Source: an uncultured Eggerthellaceae bacterium (GTDB lineage Bacteria; Actinomycetota; Coriobacteriia; Coriobacteriales; Eggerthellaceae). From it: a DNA stretch of 64,000 nt. Location of the stretch: positions 19,299-83,298 of the forward strand of contig CAJOIP010000021.1 of NCBI GenBank assembly GCA_905234785.1. The letters are read 5' to 3'. The notes under the pieces are model-generated. The model was not told the origin of the DNA, ran no database searches, and was given only the letters and a program-made list of their open reading frames with translations. The stretch's first letter is position 1; each line of letters starts with the position of its first letter. Both the position numbers and the translations under genes were made by a program. Below, in pieces: positions 52,866 to 61,764 of the stretch.

Positions 52866-53012
52866 CTTTCAAGCCTCCTTAAGCTCGATGTACAGGCCCC
52901 CGCCCCTTGTAGCAGGCGGCCTTGTTTCCTTATCGGTCAGTTGCCCGGTTGCAGCCTAGCGCGTCGCAGCCGGGCAACCCATACCCAAAATCATGCAGCT
53001 TTCGTTCCCAAT

Positions 53013-54644
53013 TTAGGGAAGCTTCGTGTCGACCTTCTTCAGCAGGTCGGTTTCGGGCGTGACGCCGCCCGGCGCGCCGGTTTCCAAGCCCAGCGACACG
53101 GGAATGCGTCCCGCGCAGTTGTCGCGGCGGTGCGTGTAGGCGCTCCACGGGCTGGAGCTGTACAGCTCCCAGTGGTTCGGCGGGGTGATGTAGCTGGTGA
53201 TGCGCTCCATCTCGTCGGACTTCTTCGCCTTGTGGTACGCCTTGTACCAGATGCAGTAACGGCTGCCATCTGGGAAGACCTCGCAGTAGCCGTCGAAGGT
53301 GCCGCCGCACGGCCCGTTGCGCTGGCACTTGGGGCACTGCGTCATCGGGCAGGTGTACAGCGTCGCCTCCAAGCCGCAGTCGCCGCAGTCCATGCAGCCG
53401 TACATCATCGACTTGCCGGTGTGCTCGAGGCCATGGTGGCGGTAGACGCCCTTCTTCTTGTCGAGCGAGTCCATGCGGCTGGCGAGGATCTTGTTGCCGC
53501 GCTTGCCCAGCGTGAGCACCCAGTGGTGCGCGAAGCGGGAGATGCCCCACTTGCTGAAGACCTTGCTCGAGCGAGCCTGCTCGGGCTTCGGGCTCTTCGC
53601 GGGCACGTTCAGGCCGGTGAGGTTGCCTTCTTCGTCTTTCTCGGGCTGGTAGATGTAGTAGCCGTCCTTCTTGCCGAAGCTGACCTTCTTCACGCATTCG
53701 CGCCATGTCGGTGCCAGCTCCTCGGCGCGGTCGAGGATATGCGAGAGCATTTCGGCCGTGACGCCGAAGCCGCCGATGTGCACGCCGGCGTACCCGAGGC
53801 CCTTGGCGATGGCGACCATCTGGGCGGCGCGCTCGATGCGGGCGCCCTTGCCCTTGTCCTCGGCCTGCGATTCCTCTTCAAGCTGGGCGAGCAGCTCGTC
53901 GCTGACGTAGCAGCCGGCGATGGTGCCCTTCCTCATGAGCTTGGCAGCGCCCTTGGTGATCAGGAAGATGTTGGCGATGATGGGCGTGTCGAAGCCGCGC
54001 TCGTCGCGGTAGCGGATGAGCTCTTCCATCTTGCGCGAGTCGTATCCGAGCTGCGTGATGAGGAACTTCGCGCCGCCGATGATCTTCTTTTCCATCTTCA
54101 GGTACTGCGGGATGACTTCGCCTTCCAGGTACTTGAAGGGGTTCACGACGCCGCCGTTGTAGAAGTGCGTCTGCTTTTCGGTGACCGGGCCCTTGCGGCC
54201 GGGGACTTCCAGGCCGTTGTTCATCTCGGTGGCGAGCATCTGCAGGTGCACCGAGTCGAGGTCGAAGACCGGGCGCGCGCGGCCGTCCCAGCCGGTGCCC
54301 TGGTAGTCGCCCGTCATGAACAAAAGGTTCTCGATGCCGGCGCGCTCCATGCTGTAAAGCTGCGAGATGATCTGGTTGCGCGAGCGGTCCTTGCACGTGA
54401 AGTGCACGAGCGGCACGATGCCCTCGCTGACGAACTCCTCGCCGAGGCGGTCGGCCAAAAGCGCCGGGTTGCCGCTCGGATTGTCCGTGATGGACATCGC
54501 GTGAACGCGCCCCGTCGCATAGATTTTCTTGGCTTCCTCGATTTCCTTTTCCTGGGCTTCCTCGTGCGCGCCGCGCCCGGGAATGATTTCGCAGGTTACG
54601 ACGAACTCGCCTCTCTCGAGCGCGTCCTTGAATCGATTCTCCAC
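53013..54644 (-). CDS. metF: methylenetetrahydrofolate reductase with C-terminal zinc-type domain
   Basis: 543 residues. The first 300 or so form the MTHFR barrel (EFVVTCEIIPGRGAHEE, then SITDNPSGNPALLADRL, LLFMTGDYQGTGW). The C-terminal 200 residues carry a cysteine-rich MTHFR-C/MetV-like module (MYGCMDCGDCGLEATLYTCP, then CPKCQRNGPCGGTFDGYCEV, CIWYKAY). In acetogens MetV is a separate subunit of MetF; here the two are fused. Start is the GTG at 54642-54644 with AAGGGG upstream. It is divergent from the LysR-corrinoid regulator, likely its target. Confidence 0.94.
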   Translation of the reverse strand: MENRFKDALERGEFVVTCEIIPGRGAHEEAQEKEIEEAKKIYATGRVHAMSITDNPSGNPALLADRLGEEFVSEGIVPLVHFTCKDRSRNQIISQLYSMERAGIENLLFMTGDYQGTGWDGRARPVFDLDSVHLQMLATEMNNGLEVPGRKGPVTEKQTHFYNGGVVNPFKYLEGEVIPQYLKMEKKIIGGAKFLITQLGYDSRKMEELIRYRDERGFDTPIIANIFLITKGAAKLMRKGTIAGCYVSDELLAQLEEESQAEDKGKGARIERAAQMVAIAKGLGYAGVHIGGFGVTAEMLSHILDRAEELAPTWRECVKKVSFGKKDGYYIYQPEKDEEGNLTGLNVPAKSPKPEQARSSKVFSKWGISRFAHHWVLTLGKRGNKILASRMDSLDKKKGVYRHHGLEHTGKSMMYGCMDCGDCGLEATLYTCPMTQCPKCQRNGPCGGTFDGYCEVFPDGSRYCIWYKAYHKAKKSDEMERITSYITPPNHWELYSSSPWSAYTHRRDNCAGRIPVSLGLETGAPGGVTPETDLLKKVDTKLP

Positions 54645-54740
54645 CAGATCACCCCTTCCAACATGCTGTCATGAAGTTAGTTTATCCCGCTTATAACCAA
54701 TCGAAGAATAGGGTTTTTCTCGCAGTTGGTCATTCAATGC

Positions 54741-54775
54741 TTTGCACAAACCGCACAAGAAGCCATTGTGCGAAA
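54741..54775. promoter_or_regulatory. operator-like inverted repeat between metF and the LysR-B12 gene
   Basis: TTTGCACAA (54741-54749) and TTGTGCGAA (54766-54774) form a 9-bp near-perfect inverted repeat with a 16-base spacer in the 252-bp divergent region. GCAGG...CCTGC follows at 54826-54840, and TACAAT at 54851-54856 is a possible -10 box for the regulator gene. The position suits a LysR-type binding site for both promoters. Confidence 0.45.
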
Positions 54776-54896
54776 TGCACATGAGCTGCAATTGCGCAGG
54801 CCGAGGGCGTTAACAAAGCGGTTTGGCAGGTGTCGCCTGCGCGGTTGCGGTACAATTTTGGGGCTTGAAAGCGAGCCTTCTCGAGGAGGTGTTGGC

Positions 54897-56453
54897 GTGG
54901 ACATTTCGCAGATGCGCATGATGCTCGTGCTTGCCGAGTGCAAGTCGATGACGACCACTGCGAAGAAGCTGCACGTGACGCAGCCCGCCCTCACCTATCA
55001 GCTGAAGGCCATCGAAAGCGAGCTGGGCTTCAAGGTGTTCAACCGCACGCGAACCGGCACGTCGCTCACGGCCGAGGGCGCGTTTTTGCACACGACCATC
55101 AAGGACATCGTGGCGGAATACGACGAGACCGTGCGCTTGGCGCGCGCCATGGCCAAGGGCGGAGCATCTGGCACCATACGCGTGGGCGTGAACAACTGCT
55201 CGCGCGACAGCGTCTCGTTCCTGCTGAGCATGGCGCAGGCAACCGCGCAGTTCTCGCTGATCCCCATAGGCTCGTCCGACCCGGTTCGCCTGCTGCGCGA
55301 GGGGGTCATCGATTTCTGGTCGGCTTCCGAGGCCTCGATGGTCGATGCGCCGCAATCGCTGCGGTTCGCCGAGCTCAGCATGTCGGGGCAGTCGGCATTC
55401 GTGCCGAAAGGCCATCGCCTCGCCCGCAAGGTGGCGATAAAGCTCGCCGACTTGAAAGACGAAACCGTCTGGCTGTGGCCGCGCGGCACCGCGTCTCTCG
55501 CATCCGACCAGATGCGCGAGACGCTCGAGGAGGCGGGCGCCGACATCGCGGACCTCATCTTGGGCATCCCCGCGCTCGTCGCCGCCTTCATGGACGACGA
55601 CGTGGTGGTCTACGACGATGGCTTCCTGCCGCCTTCGTCGCAAACGGCCATGAAGGTGCCGATCATCGACGCGCCGCGCGACACGTTGGGGCTCGTGTAC
55701 CTCGCCTCGCAGCAGGAGCGCCTCGCGCCGGTCATCTGCAAGCTGAAAAGCCGCACGCCCCTTGGCGGGGGACGCACGGTCACCCAGTCGGAAATCGCAG
55801 CCGAGCGCATCGTGTCGGTGCTCGACGAGATCAGCGCCACCGTGCGGCGCGGCGGCATGAAGGACATCGTGCCGCTTGTCGAATACGGTTTGGAGCTCGG
55901 CATTTCCGCGCATCACCTGCTGAACCGCGGCTTGCTGACGGGCATGAGCGACATGGGCGACCTGTACCGGGAAGGCGAGGTCTTCATGGCGGACATGATG
56001 GCCTCCATCTCGACCACCAACCTGGCCATGGACGTGCTGCAGCCCTACATCGCCATCGAGGACCAGCACCCGGTTTCGGGGTCGGCCGCCATCGGCACCG
56101 TCATCGGCGACGCGCACGACATCGGCAAGAACCTGGTGCGCATCATGCTGGAAAGCCGCGACATCAACGTAACCGACCTGGGAACCGAGGTCGCGCCCGA
56201 GGCGTTCGTCGAGCATGCGAAGAACAACCCGGACTGCAACCTCATCCTCATCTCGGTGAACCAGTCCGAGCTGCTCGAAGAGGGGCGCAAAGTCGTCGAA
56301 GCGCTGAAGGAGGCCAAGCTGCGCGACCAGCTGTTCATCATGGTCGGCGGAGCGGCGGCCGACGAGTCGTTCGCAGGTATCATCGGCGCCGACGCCTTCA
56401 CGAGCAGCGCCGAGGACGCCGCCGAGACGGCTTACGAGTTCCTGAGCCTGTAG
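54897..56453 (+). CDS. LysR-type regulator fused to a corrinoid-binding module
   Basis: 518 residues from the GTG at 54897, with GAGGAGG about 6 bases upstream. Residues 1-60 are a LysR HTH (MMLVLAECKSMTTTAKKLHV, then QPALTYQLKAIESELG) and about 90-290 a LysR effector domain. Residues 320-385 are the helical cap of methyltransferase corrinoid proteins (ISAHHLLNRGLLTGMSDMGD). Residues 390-518 are the B12-binding Rossmann domain with the base-off motif GDAHDIGKNLV (His near 405) and MVGGAAADESFAGIIGADAF. The protein should sense cobalamin or its methylation state and control the divergent metF operon. It is not a chance overlap: the frame is continuous and in-register. Confidence 0.93.
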   Translation: MDISQMRMMLVLAECKSMTTTAKKLHVTQPALTYQLKAIESELGFKVFNRTRTGTSLTAEGAFLHTTIKDIVAEYDETVRLARAMAKGGASGTIRVGVNNCSRDSVSFLLSMAQATAQFSLIPIGSSDPVRLLREGVIDFWSASEASMVDAPQSLRFAELSMSGQSAFVPKGHRLARKVAIKLADLKDETVWLWPRGTASLASDQMRETLEEAGADIADLILGIPALVAAFMDDDVVVYDDGFLPPSSQTAMKVPIIDAPRDTLGLVYLASQQERLAPVICKLKSRTPLGGGRTVTQSEIAAERIVSVLDEISATVRRGGMKDIVPLVEYGLELGISAHHLLNRGLLTGMSDMGDLYREGEVFMADMMASISTTNLAMDVLQPYIAIEDQHPVSGSAAIGTVIGDAHDIGKNLVRIMLESRDINVTDLGTEVAPEAFVEHAKNNPDCNLILISVNQSELLEEGRKVVEALKEAKLRDQLFIMVGGAAADESFAGIIGADAFTSSAEDAAETAYEFLSL

Positions 56454-56507
56454 CTGCCCCGAAGAGGGTGAAGCCGCCAAGGCCGTCGAGCGAGGAGGAA
56501 AAGTTTC

Positions 56508-57623
56508 ATGGCACAGACCGACCGCGAGCGCGTCATCGTCCGCACGAGCATCATCGGCATCGTCGCCAACGTCATGCTCGTCGCCTTCAAGGCGGTTGTG
56601 GGCCTGGCGGCAAACTCCATCGCCATCGTGCTCGACGCCGTGAACAACCTGACCGACGCGCTGTCCTCGGTCATCACCATCTTGGGCACGAAGCTGGCGG
56701 GCAAGAAGCCCGACCGCGACCACCCGCTGGGCCACGGGCGCTACGAGTACCTGTCGGCCATGGTCATCGTGGCCATCGTGCTGTACGCGGGCATCACGTC
56801 GCTCATCGAGTCGGTGCGCAAGATCATCGCGCCCGAGGTCGCCGACTACTCGACCGTCACGCTCGTCATCGTGGCGGCCGCCGTCATCGTGAAGATCGTG
56901 CTCGGGCGCTACGTCAGCGCGAAGGGGCGCGCAGTGGACTCGGGCTCGCTCGTCGCTTCGGGCAAGGACGCCCTGTTCGATGCTGCCATCTCCGCATCGG
57001 TTCTGGCTGCGGCCCTCATATACCTCGGCACGGGAATCAGCCTGGAAGCGTACGTGGGCGTGGTCATTTCCATCGTCATCATCAAGGCGGGCGTCGACAT
57101 GCTGCGCGAGACGCTCGACGACATTCTGGGCCACCGCCCCGAAGGCGAGCTTTCCACGGGCATCAAACGCACCGTCTGCGAAGACCCGGATGTGCTGGGT
57201 GCCTACGACCTGCTGCTCGACAGCTATGGACCCGACCTGACCATCGGCGCCATACATGTGGAAGTGCCCGACACCATGACCGCCGCGCAGATCGACGCCA
57301 TGACGCGCCGGCTGCAGGCGTCGGTGTACGAGAAGCACCACATCGTGCTTGCCACCGTGGGCATCTACTCGCGCAACACGACCGACGACGAGCTGGTCGA
57401 GATGCGCTCGGCCATCACGCGCGTGGTCATGGGCCATGAGGGCGTGCTGCAGATGCACGGCTTCTATGCCGATTCCGAGCAACACGTCGCCTCGTTCGAC
57501 GTCATCATCGATTTCGACGTGAAAGACCGCGACGGGCTGTACGCCCATATCGTCCAGGACGTCCAGAACCTGTATCCGAACTACGCGTTCAGCATCACGC
57601 TCGACCGCGACCTGAGCGACTAG
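56508..57623 (+). CDS. cation diffusion facilitator (CDF) family transporter
   Basis: Divalent metal/proton antiporter of 371 residues with six membrane segments and a C-terminal cytosolic domain longer than usual, in which two ferredoxin-like halves appear (about 215-290 and 300-371). The site in helix 2 reads LDAVNNLTDALSS, where an Asn replaces the His of zinc-selective members, a pattern associated with Mn/Fe-type CDFs. DHPLGHGRYEYL follows. GAGGAGG precedes the ATG. It is followed by the HMA and P-type ATPase genes. Confidence 0.9.
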   Translation: MAQTDRERVIVRTSIIGIVANVMLVAFKAVVGLAANSIAIVLDAVNNLTDALSSVITILGTKLAGKKPDRDHPLGHGRYEYLSAMVIVAIVLYAGITSLIESVRKIIAPEVADYSTVTLVIVAAAVIVKIVLGRYVSAKGRAVDSGSLVASGKDALFDAAISASVLAAALIYLGTGISLEAYVGVVISIVIIKAGVDMLRETLDDILGHRPEGELSTGIKRTVCEDPDVLGAYDLLLDSYGPDLTIGAIHVEVPDTMTAAQIDAMTRRLQASVYEKHHIVLATVGIYSRNTTDDELVEMRSAITRVVMGHEGVLQMHGFYADSEQHVASFDVIIDFDVKDRDGLYAHIVQDVQNLYPNYAFSITLDRDLSD

Positions 57624-57630
57624 ATTCCCG

Positions 57631-57659
57631 TTGACCTTGCATGCGCAGTGCGGTACTAT
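57631..57659 (+). promoter_or_regulatory. sigma-70-type promoter of the metal-efflux genes
   Basis: TTGACC (57631-57636) and TACTAT (57654-57659) with a 17-base spacer, immediately after the CDF stop and just before an ArsR/SmtB-like operator. Confidence 0.7.
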
Positions 57660-57667
57660 TCGTTTAA

Positions 57668-57691
57668 ACATATGAACGAGTGCTCAGATGT
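57668..57691. promoter_or_regulatory. ArsR/SmtB-type metal-responsive operator
   Basis: ACATATGAAC and GCTCAGATGT are imperfect inverted copies (8 of 10) with a 4-base spacer, placed at the expected transcription start. The sequence strongly resembles the known SmtB operator (ATGAAC...TCAGAT). A regulator of that family is not encoded in the window. Confidence 0.65.
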
Positions 57692-57711
57692 GCAAATGAT
57701 AGGAGACGCCC

Positions 57712-57930
57712 ATGCGCAAGGCATTCAAACTCGATGGCGAAATCTGCGCGAACTGCGCCGGAAAGATTCAGGCGGGCATCGAGAAGCTCCCCGGCGTGAA
57801 CAAGGCATCGGTCAACGCCATGACCTTGAAGTTCACGCTCGATGCGGAAGACGGCGCGTTCGACGAGGCGCTGGAAACGTCACTGAAGCTGTTCGCTGAC
57901 ATCGAACCCGACTGCGAAGTGCTCGTATAG
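57712..57930 (+). CDS. heavy-metal-associated (HMA) domain protein
   Basis: 72 residues forming one ferredoxin-like HMA domain with the metal site CANCAGKI (Cys11-x-x-Cys14 region) and the family stretch IEKLPGVNKASVNAMTLK. AGGAG lies 6 bases before the ATG. It lies 46 bases before a P-type ATPase that lacks its own N-terminal HMA domain, so it probably serves as a separate metal-delivery partner of that pump. It is controlled by the promoter and operator just upstream. Confidence 0.9.
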   Translation: MRKAFKLDGEICANCAGKIQAGIEKLPGVNKASVNAMTLKFTLDAEDGAFDEALETSLKLFADIEPDCEVLV

Positions 57931-57945
57931 CGACGCAGGCAATGC

Positions 57946-57972
57946 AATCAATCTCCTCCGAGGAAATTGATT
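57946..57972. repeat. 27-bp palindrome, copy 3, containing the ribosome site of the P-type ATPase
   Basis: AATCAATCTCCTC and GAGGAAATTGATT around one base. The GAGGA in the right arm is the only candidate ribosome site for the ATG at 57977, so folding of the palindrome would hide it. Confidence 0.8.
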
Positions 57973-57976
57973 ATCC

Positions 57977-59881
<1,905 letters not shown>

Positions 59882-59923
59882 CGGTCTGCCATGCAAAGCG
59901 AATCGAGAAATCACCGGCATTGT

Positions 59924-60053
59924 ATCGGGGGAGATCCTTCGACTCCGCGCTTCGCGCTCCGCTCAGGATGACAAAGGGGGTTTCGCTTCGCGCTCCGCTC
60001 GGGATGACAGAGGGGGAATCGCTTCGCGCTCCGCTCGGGATGACAGAGGGGGT
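59924..60053. repeat. GTCATCC-family right end with 36-bp tandem expansion
   Basis: GGGGGAGATCCTTCGACTCC leads into a GCTCCGCTCAGGATGACA end. This is repeated as AGGGGGTTTCGCTTCGCG...GGATGACAG units of 36 bp, two full and one partial. It fills the convergent gap between the P-type ATPase and sufS genes. Confidence 0.85.
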
Positions 60054-60099
60054 TTCGCGGCACGCGCGAGCTTGCCCAATGGGCAGTATTCCTCTTGGG

Positions 60100-61323
60100 C
60101 TAGCGGTGCAGGAGCTTCAGGACGTATTCCAGCACGTCAACAGCGCGGTCAATCTCGCCCATCGTATTGTAGAACGCAGGCGACATGCGCGTGATGCTTT
60201 GCACATCGTAGGCTTCGTATAAGAGCGGCTGGGCGCACTGGTTTCCACTACGGAGCGCGATACCGAGCTTGTCGGCCAGCGTGGCGATGTCGAACGGATG
60301 CGCTCCTTCCACCGTGAAGGACAGGCACCCGGCTCGGTGTTGGGGGTTGCCCAGAACCTGCAAGCCGTCGATTTCGCCCAAGCGTTGCTCGGCGTACGCC
60401 AGAAGCTCGTGCTCGTAGGCGCGCACGTTGTCGCGGCCCATCTGCTCGAGGTAGTCGATGGCCGCCGCAAGCCCGATGGCGCCCACATAGTTGGGCGTGC
60501 CCGCCTCGAAGCGCAGCGGCAGCTCCTCGAACGTGGTCTTGCCCACGCGCACGTCTTCAACCATCTCGCCGCCAAACCGCACAGGGCGCAGGCGCTCGAG
60601 CATGGCGCGCTTGCCGTACAGAACCCCGATTCCGGTGGGAGCGCCCATTTTATGACCCGAAAACGCGAGGAAGTCGCAGTCGATTGCGCGAACGTCCACC
60701 CGCTCGTGACGCACGCTCTGTGCGGCATCTACCACGACCGCCGCCCCATGCGCATGTGCGAGCGCGGCGATGGCCCGCACGGGGTTCACCGTGCCGAGCA
60801 CATTGGAAACGTGCGCGACTGAAACCAACGACACGTCGTGCCCTTCGAGCAGCTCTTCGAAGGCAGCAAGGTCGATATCGCCATTGGCGTCAAGCGGAGC
60901 CGCGCAGAACGCGCAGCCTTTCCGCGCACACGCCTGTTGCCAGGGCACGAAATTGGCATGGTGCTCCATCATGGTGACAACGATGGCGGTGCCGGGCCGC
61001 ATGGTCTGCGCCCACATGTCGGCGAGCATGTTGAGGGAACCGGTCGTGCCGCTCGTGAATACGACCTCGTCGGCAGACTCTGCATTTATGAATGCCCTCG
61101 CACGTTCGCGGGCGTCTTCGAGTGCGCGGGTCGACCTCTCGCTTAAGGCGTGAATGCCACGGTGCACGTTGGCATTATCGTGCGTGTAGTGGCGCACGAC
61201 GGCGTCGAGCACGGGCTTGGGCATCTGCATGGTCGCCGCGCTGTCGAGGTACACGAGCGGGCGTCCGAACACCTCTTGTTCGAGGACGGGGAAATCATCG
61301 CGGACGGCTTCGACGTTAAGCAT
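60100..61323 (-). CDS. sufS: cysteine desulfurase (SufS type)
   Basis: PLP enzyme that releases sulfur from cysteine for Fe-S cluster assembly. 407 residues from the ATG at 61321-61323; the longer frame lies over sufE. The PLP lysine is in AFSGHKMGAPTGIG (near residue 225), the persulfide cysteine in ALRSGNQCAQPLLYE (near 365), and YLDSAATMQMPKPV near the N-terminus is SufS-typical. The start overlaps the sufE end by 8 bases. Abundant Fe-S enzymes elsewhere in the window fit this need. SufB, C and D are not in the window. Confidence 0.94.
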   Translation of the reverse strand: MLNVEAVRDDFPVLEQEVFGRPLVYLDSAATMQMPKPVLDAVVRHYTHDNANVHRGIHALSERSTRALEDARERARAFINAESADEVVFTSGTTGSLNMLADMWAQTMRPGTAIVVTMMEHHANFVPWQQACARKGCAFCAAPLDANGDIDLAAFEELLEGHDVSLVSVAHVSNVLGTVNPVRAIAALAHAHGAAVVVDAAQSVRHERVDVRAIDCDFLAFSGHKMGAPTGIGVLYGKRAMLERLRPVRFGGEMVEDVRVGKTTFEELPLRFEAGTPNYVGAIGLAAAIDYLEQMGRDNVRAYEHELLAYAEQRLGEIDGLQVLGNPQHRAGCLSFTVEGAHPFDIATLADKLGIALRSGNQCAQPLLYEAYDVQSITRMSPAFYNTMGEIDRAVDVLEYVLKLLHR

Positions 61324-61753
61324 CGGCCCCTCCCCTTCGGTCGACGAGGGACTGGGCGAACCGCTTGATGCGCCCCACGATGGCAACCTGGCCGGCCACG
61401 CGCTTCGAATCGAACGCATAGGCCAAATCGGTGCGCTTGATGTAGTCGACGTCGCACGCCACCACCGCCTCGGGCGGCTGATGGTCGAACATGTCCTTCA
61501 GAATCTGAATGGTCCCGCGGATCATGAGCGTGTCGCTATCGGCCTCGATGACCGGGCACCCGTCGACTTCGCGCAAGTACAGCCACACCTGCGACTGGCA
61601 ATCCTTCACCAGCACGTCTTCCACTTTGCGCTCGTCGGGCATCTCGTCGAGTTGGCTTGCCTTCATGAGCAGGTAATTGAACTGGTCGAACGGGTCGCCC
61701 GACTGGGTGATCTCGCCGATGATCCGCTCTTGAATCTCTTGAGGCGTTTCCAT
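61316..61753 (-). CDS. sufE: SufE-type sulfur acceptor
   Basis: Accepts persulfide from SufS. 145 residues; the acceptor cysteine is in VKDCQSQVWLYL (near residue 52), and the flanking segments (FDQFNYLLMKASQLDEMP, then SDTLMIRGTIQILKDMF) match the SufE fold. The ATG follows AAGGAG. Coupled with sufS by overlap. The C-terminus has a basic tail (VGRIKRFAQSLVDRRGG). Confidence 0.93.
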   Translation of the reverse strand: METPQEIQERIIGEITQSGDPFDQFNYLLMKASQLDEMPDERKVEDVLVKDCQSQVWLYLREVDGCPVIEADSDTLMIRGTIQILKDMFDHQPPEAVVACDVDYIKRTDLAYAFDSKRVAGQVAIVGRIKRFAQSLVDRRGGADA

Positions 61754-61764
61754 CGGGCATCTCC

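Noticed and set aside
51015..54674. Open frame of about 1219 codons on the plus strand opposite fhs, fchA and metF.
   Set aside because: It is the antisense of three well-conserved genes, with Arg/His/Val-rich composition typical of reversed GC-rich codons and no family motifs.
54810..57671. Open frame of about 953 codons on the minus strand opposite the LysR-B12 and CDF genes.
   Set aside because: Shadow of real plus-strand genes; composition is not protein-like and no domain is visible.
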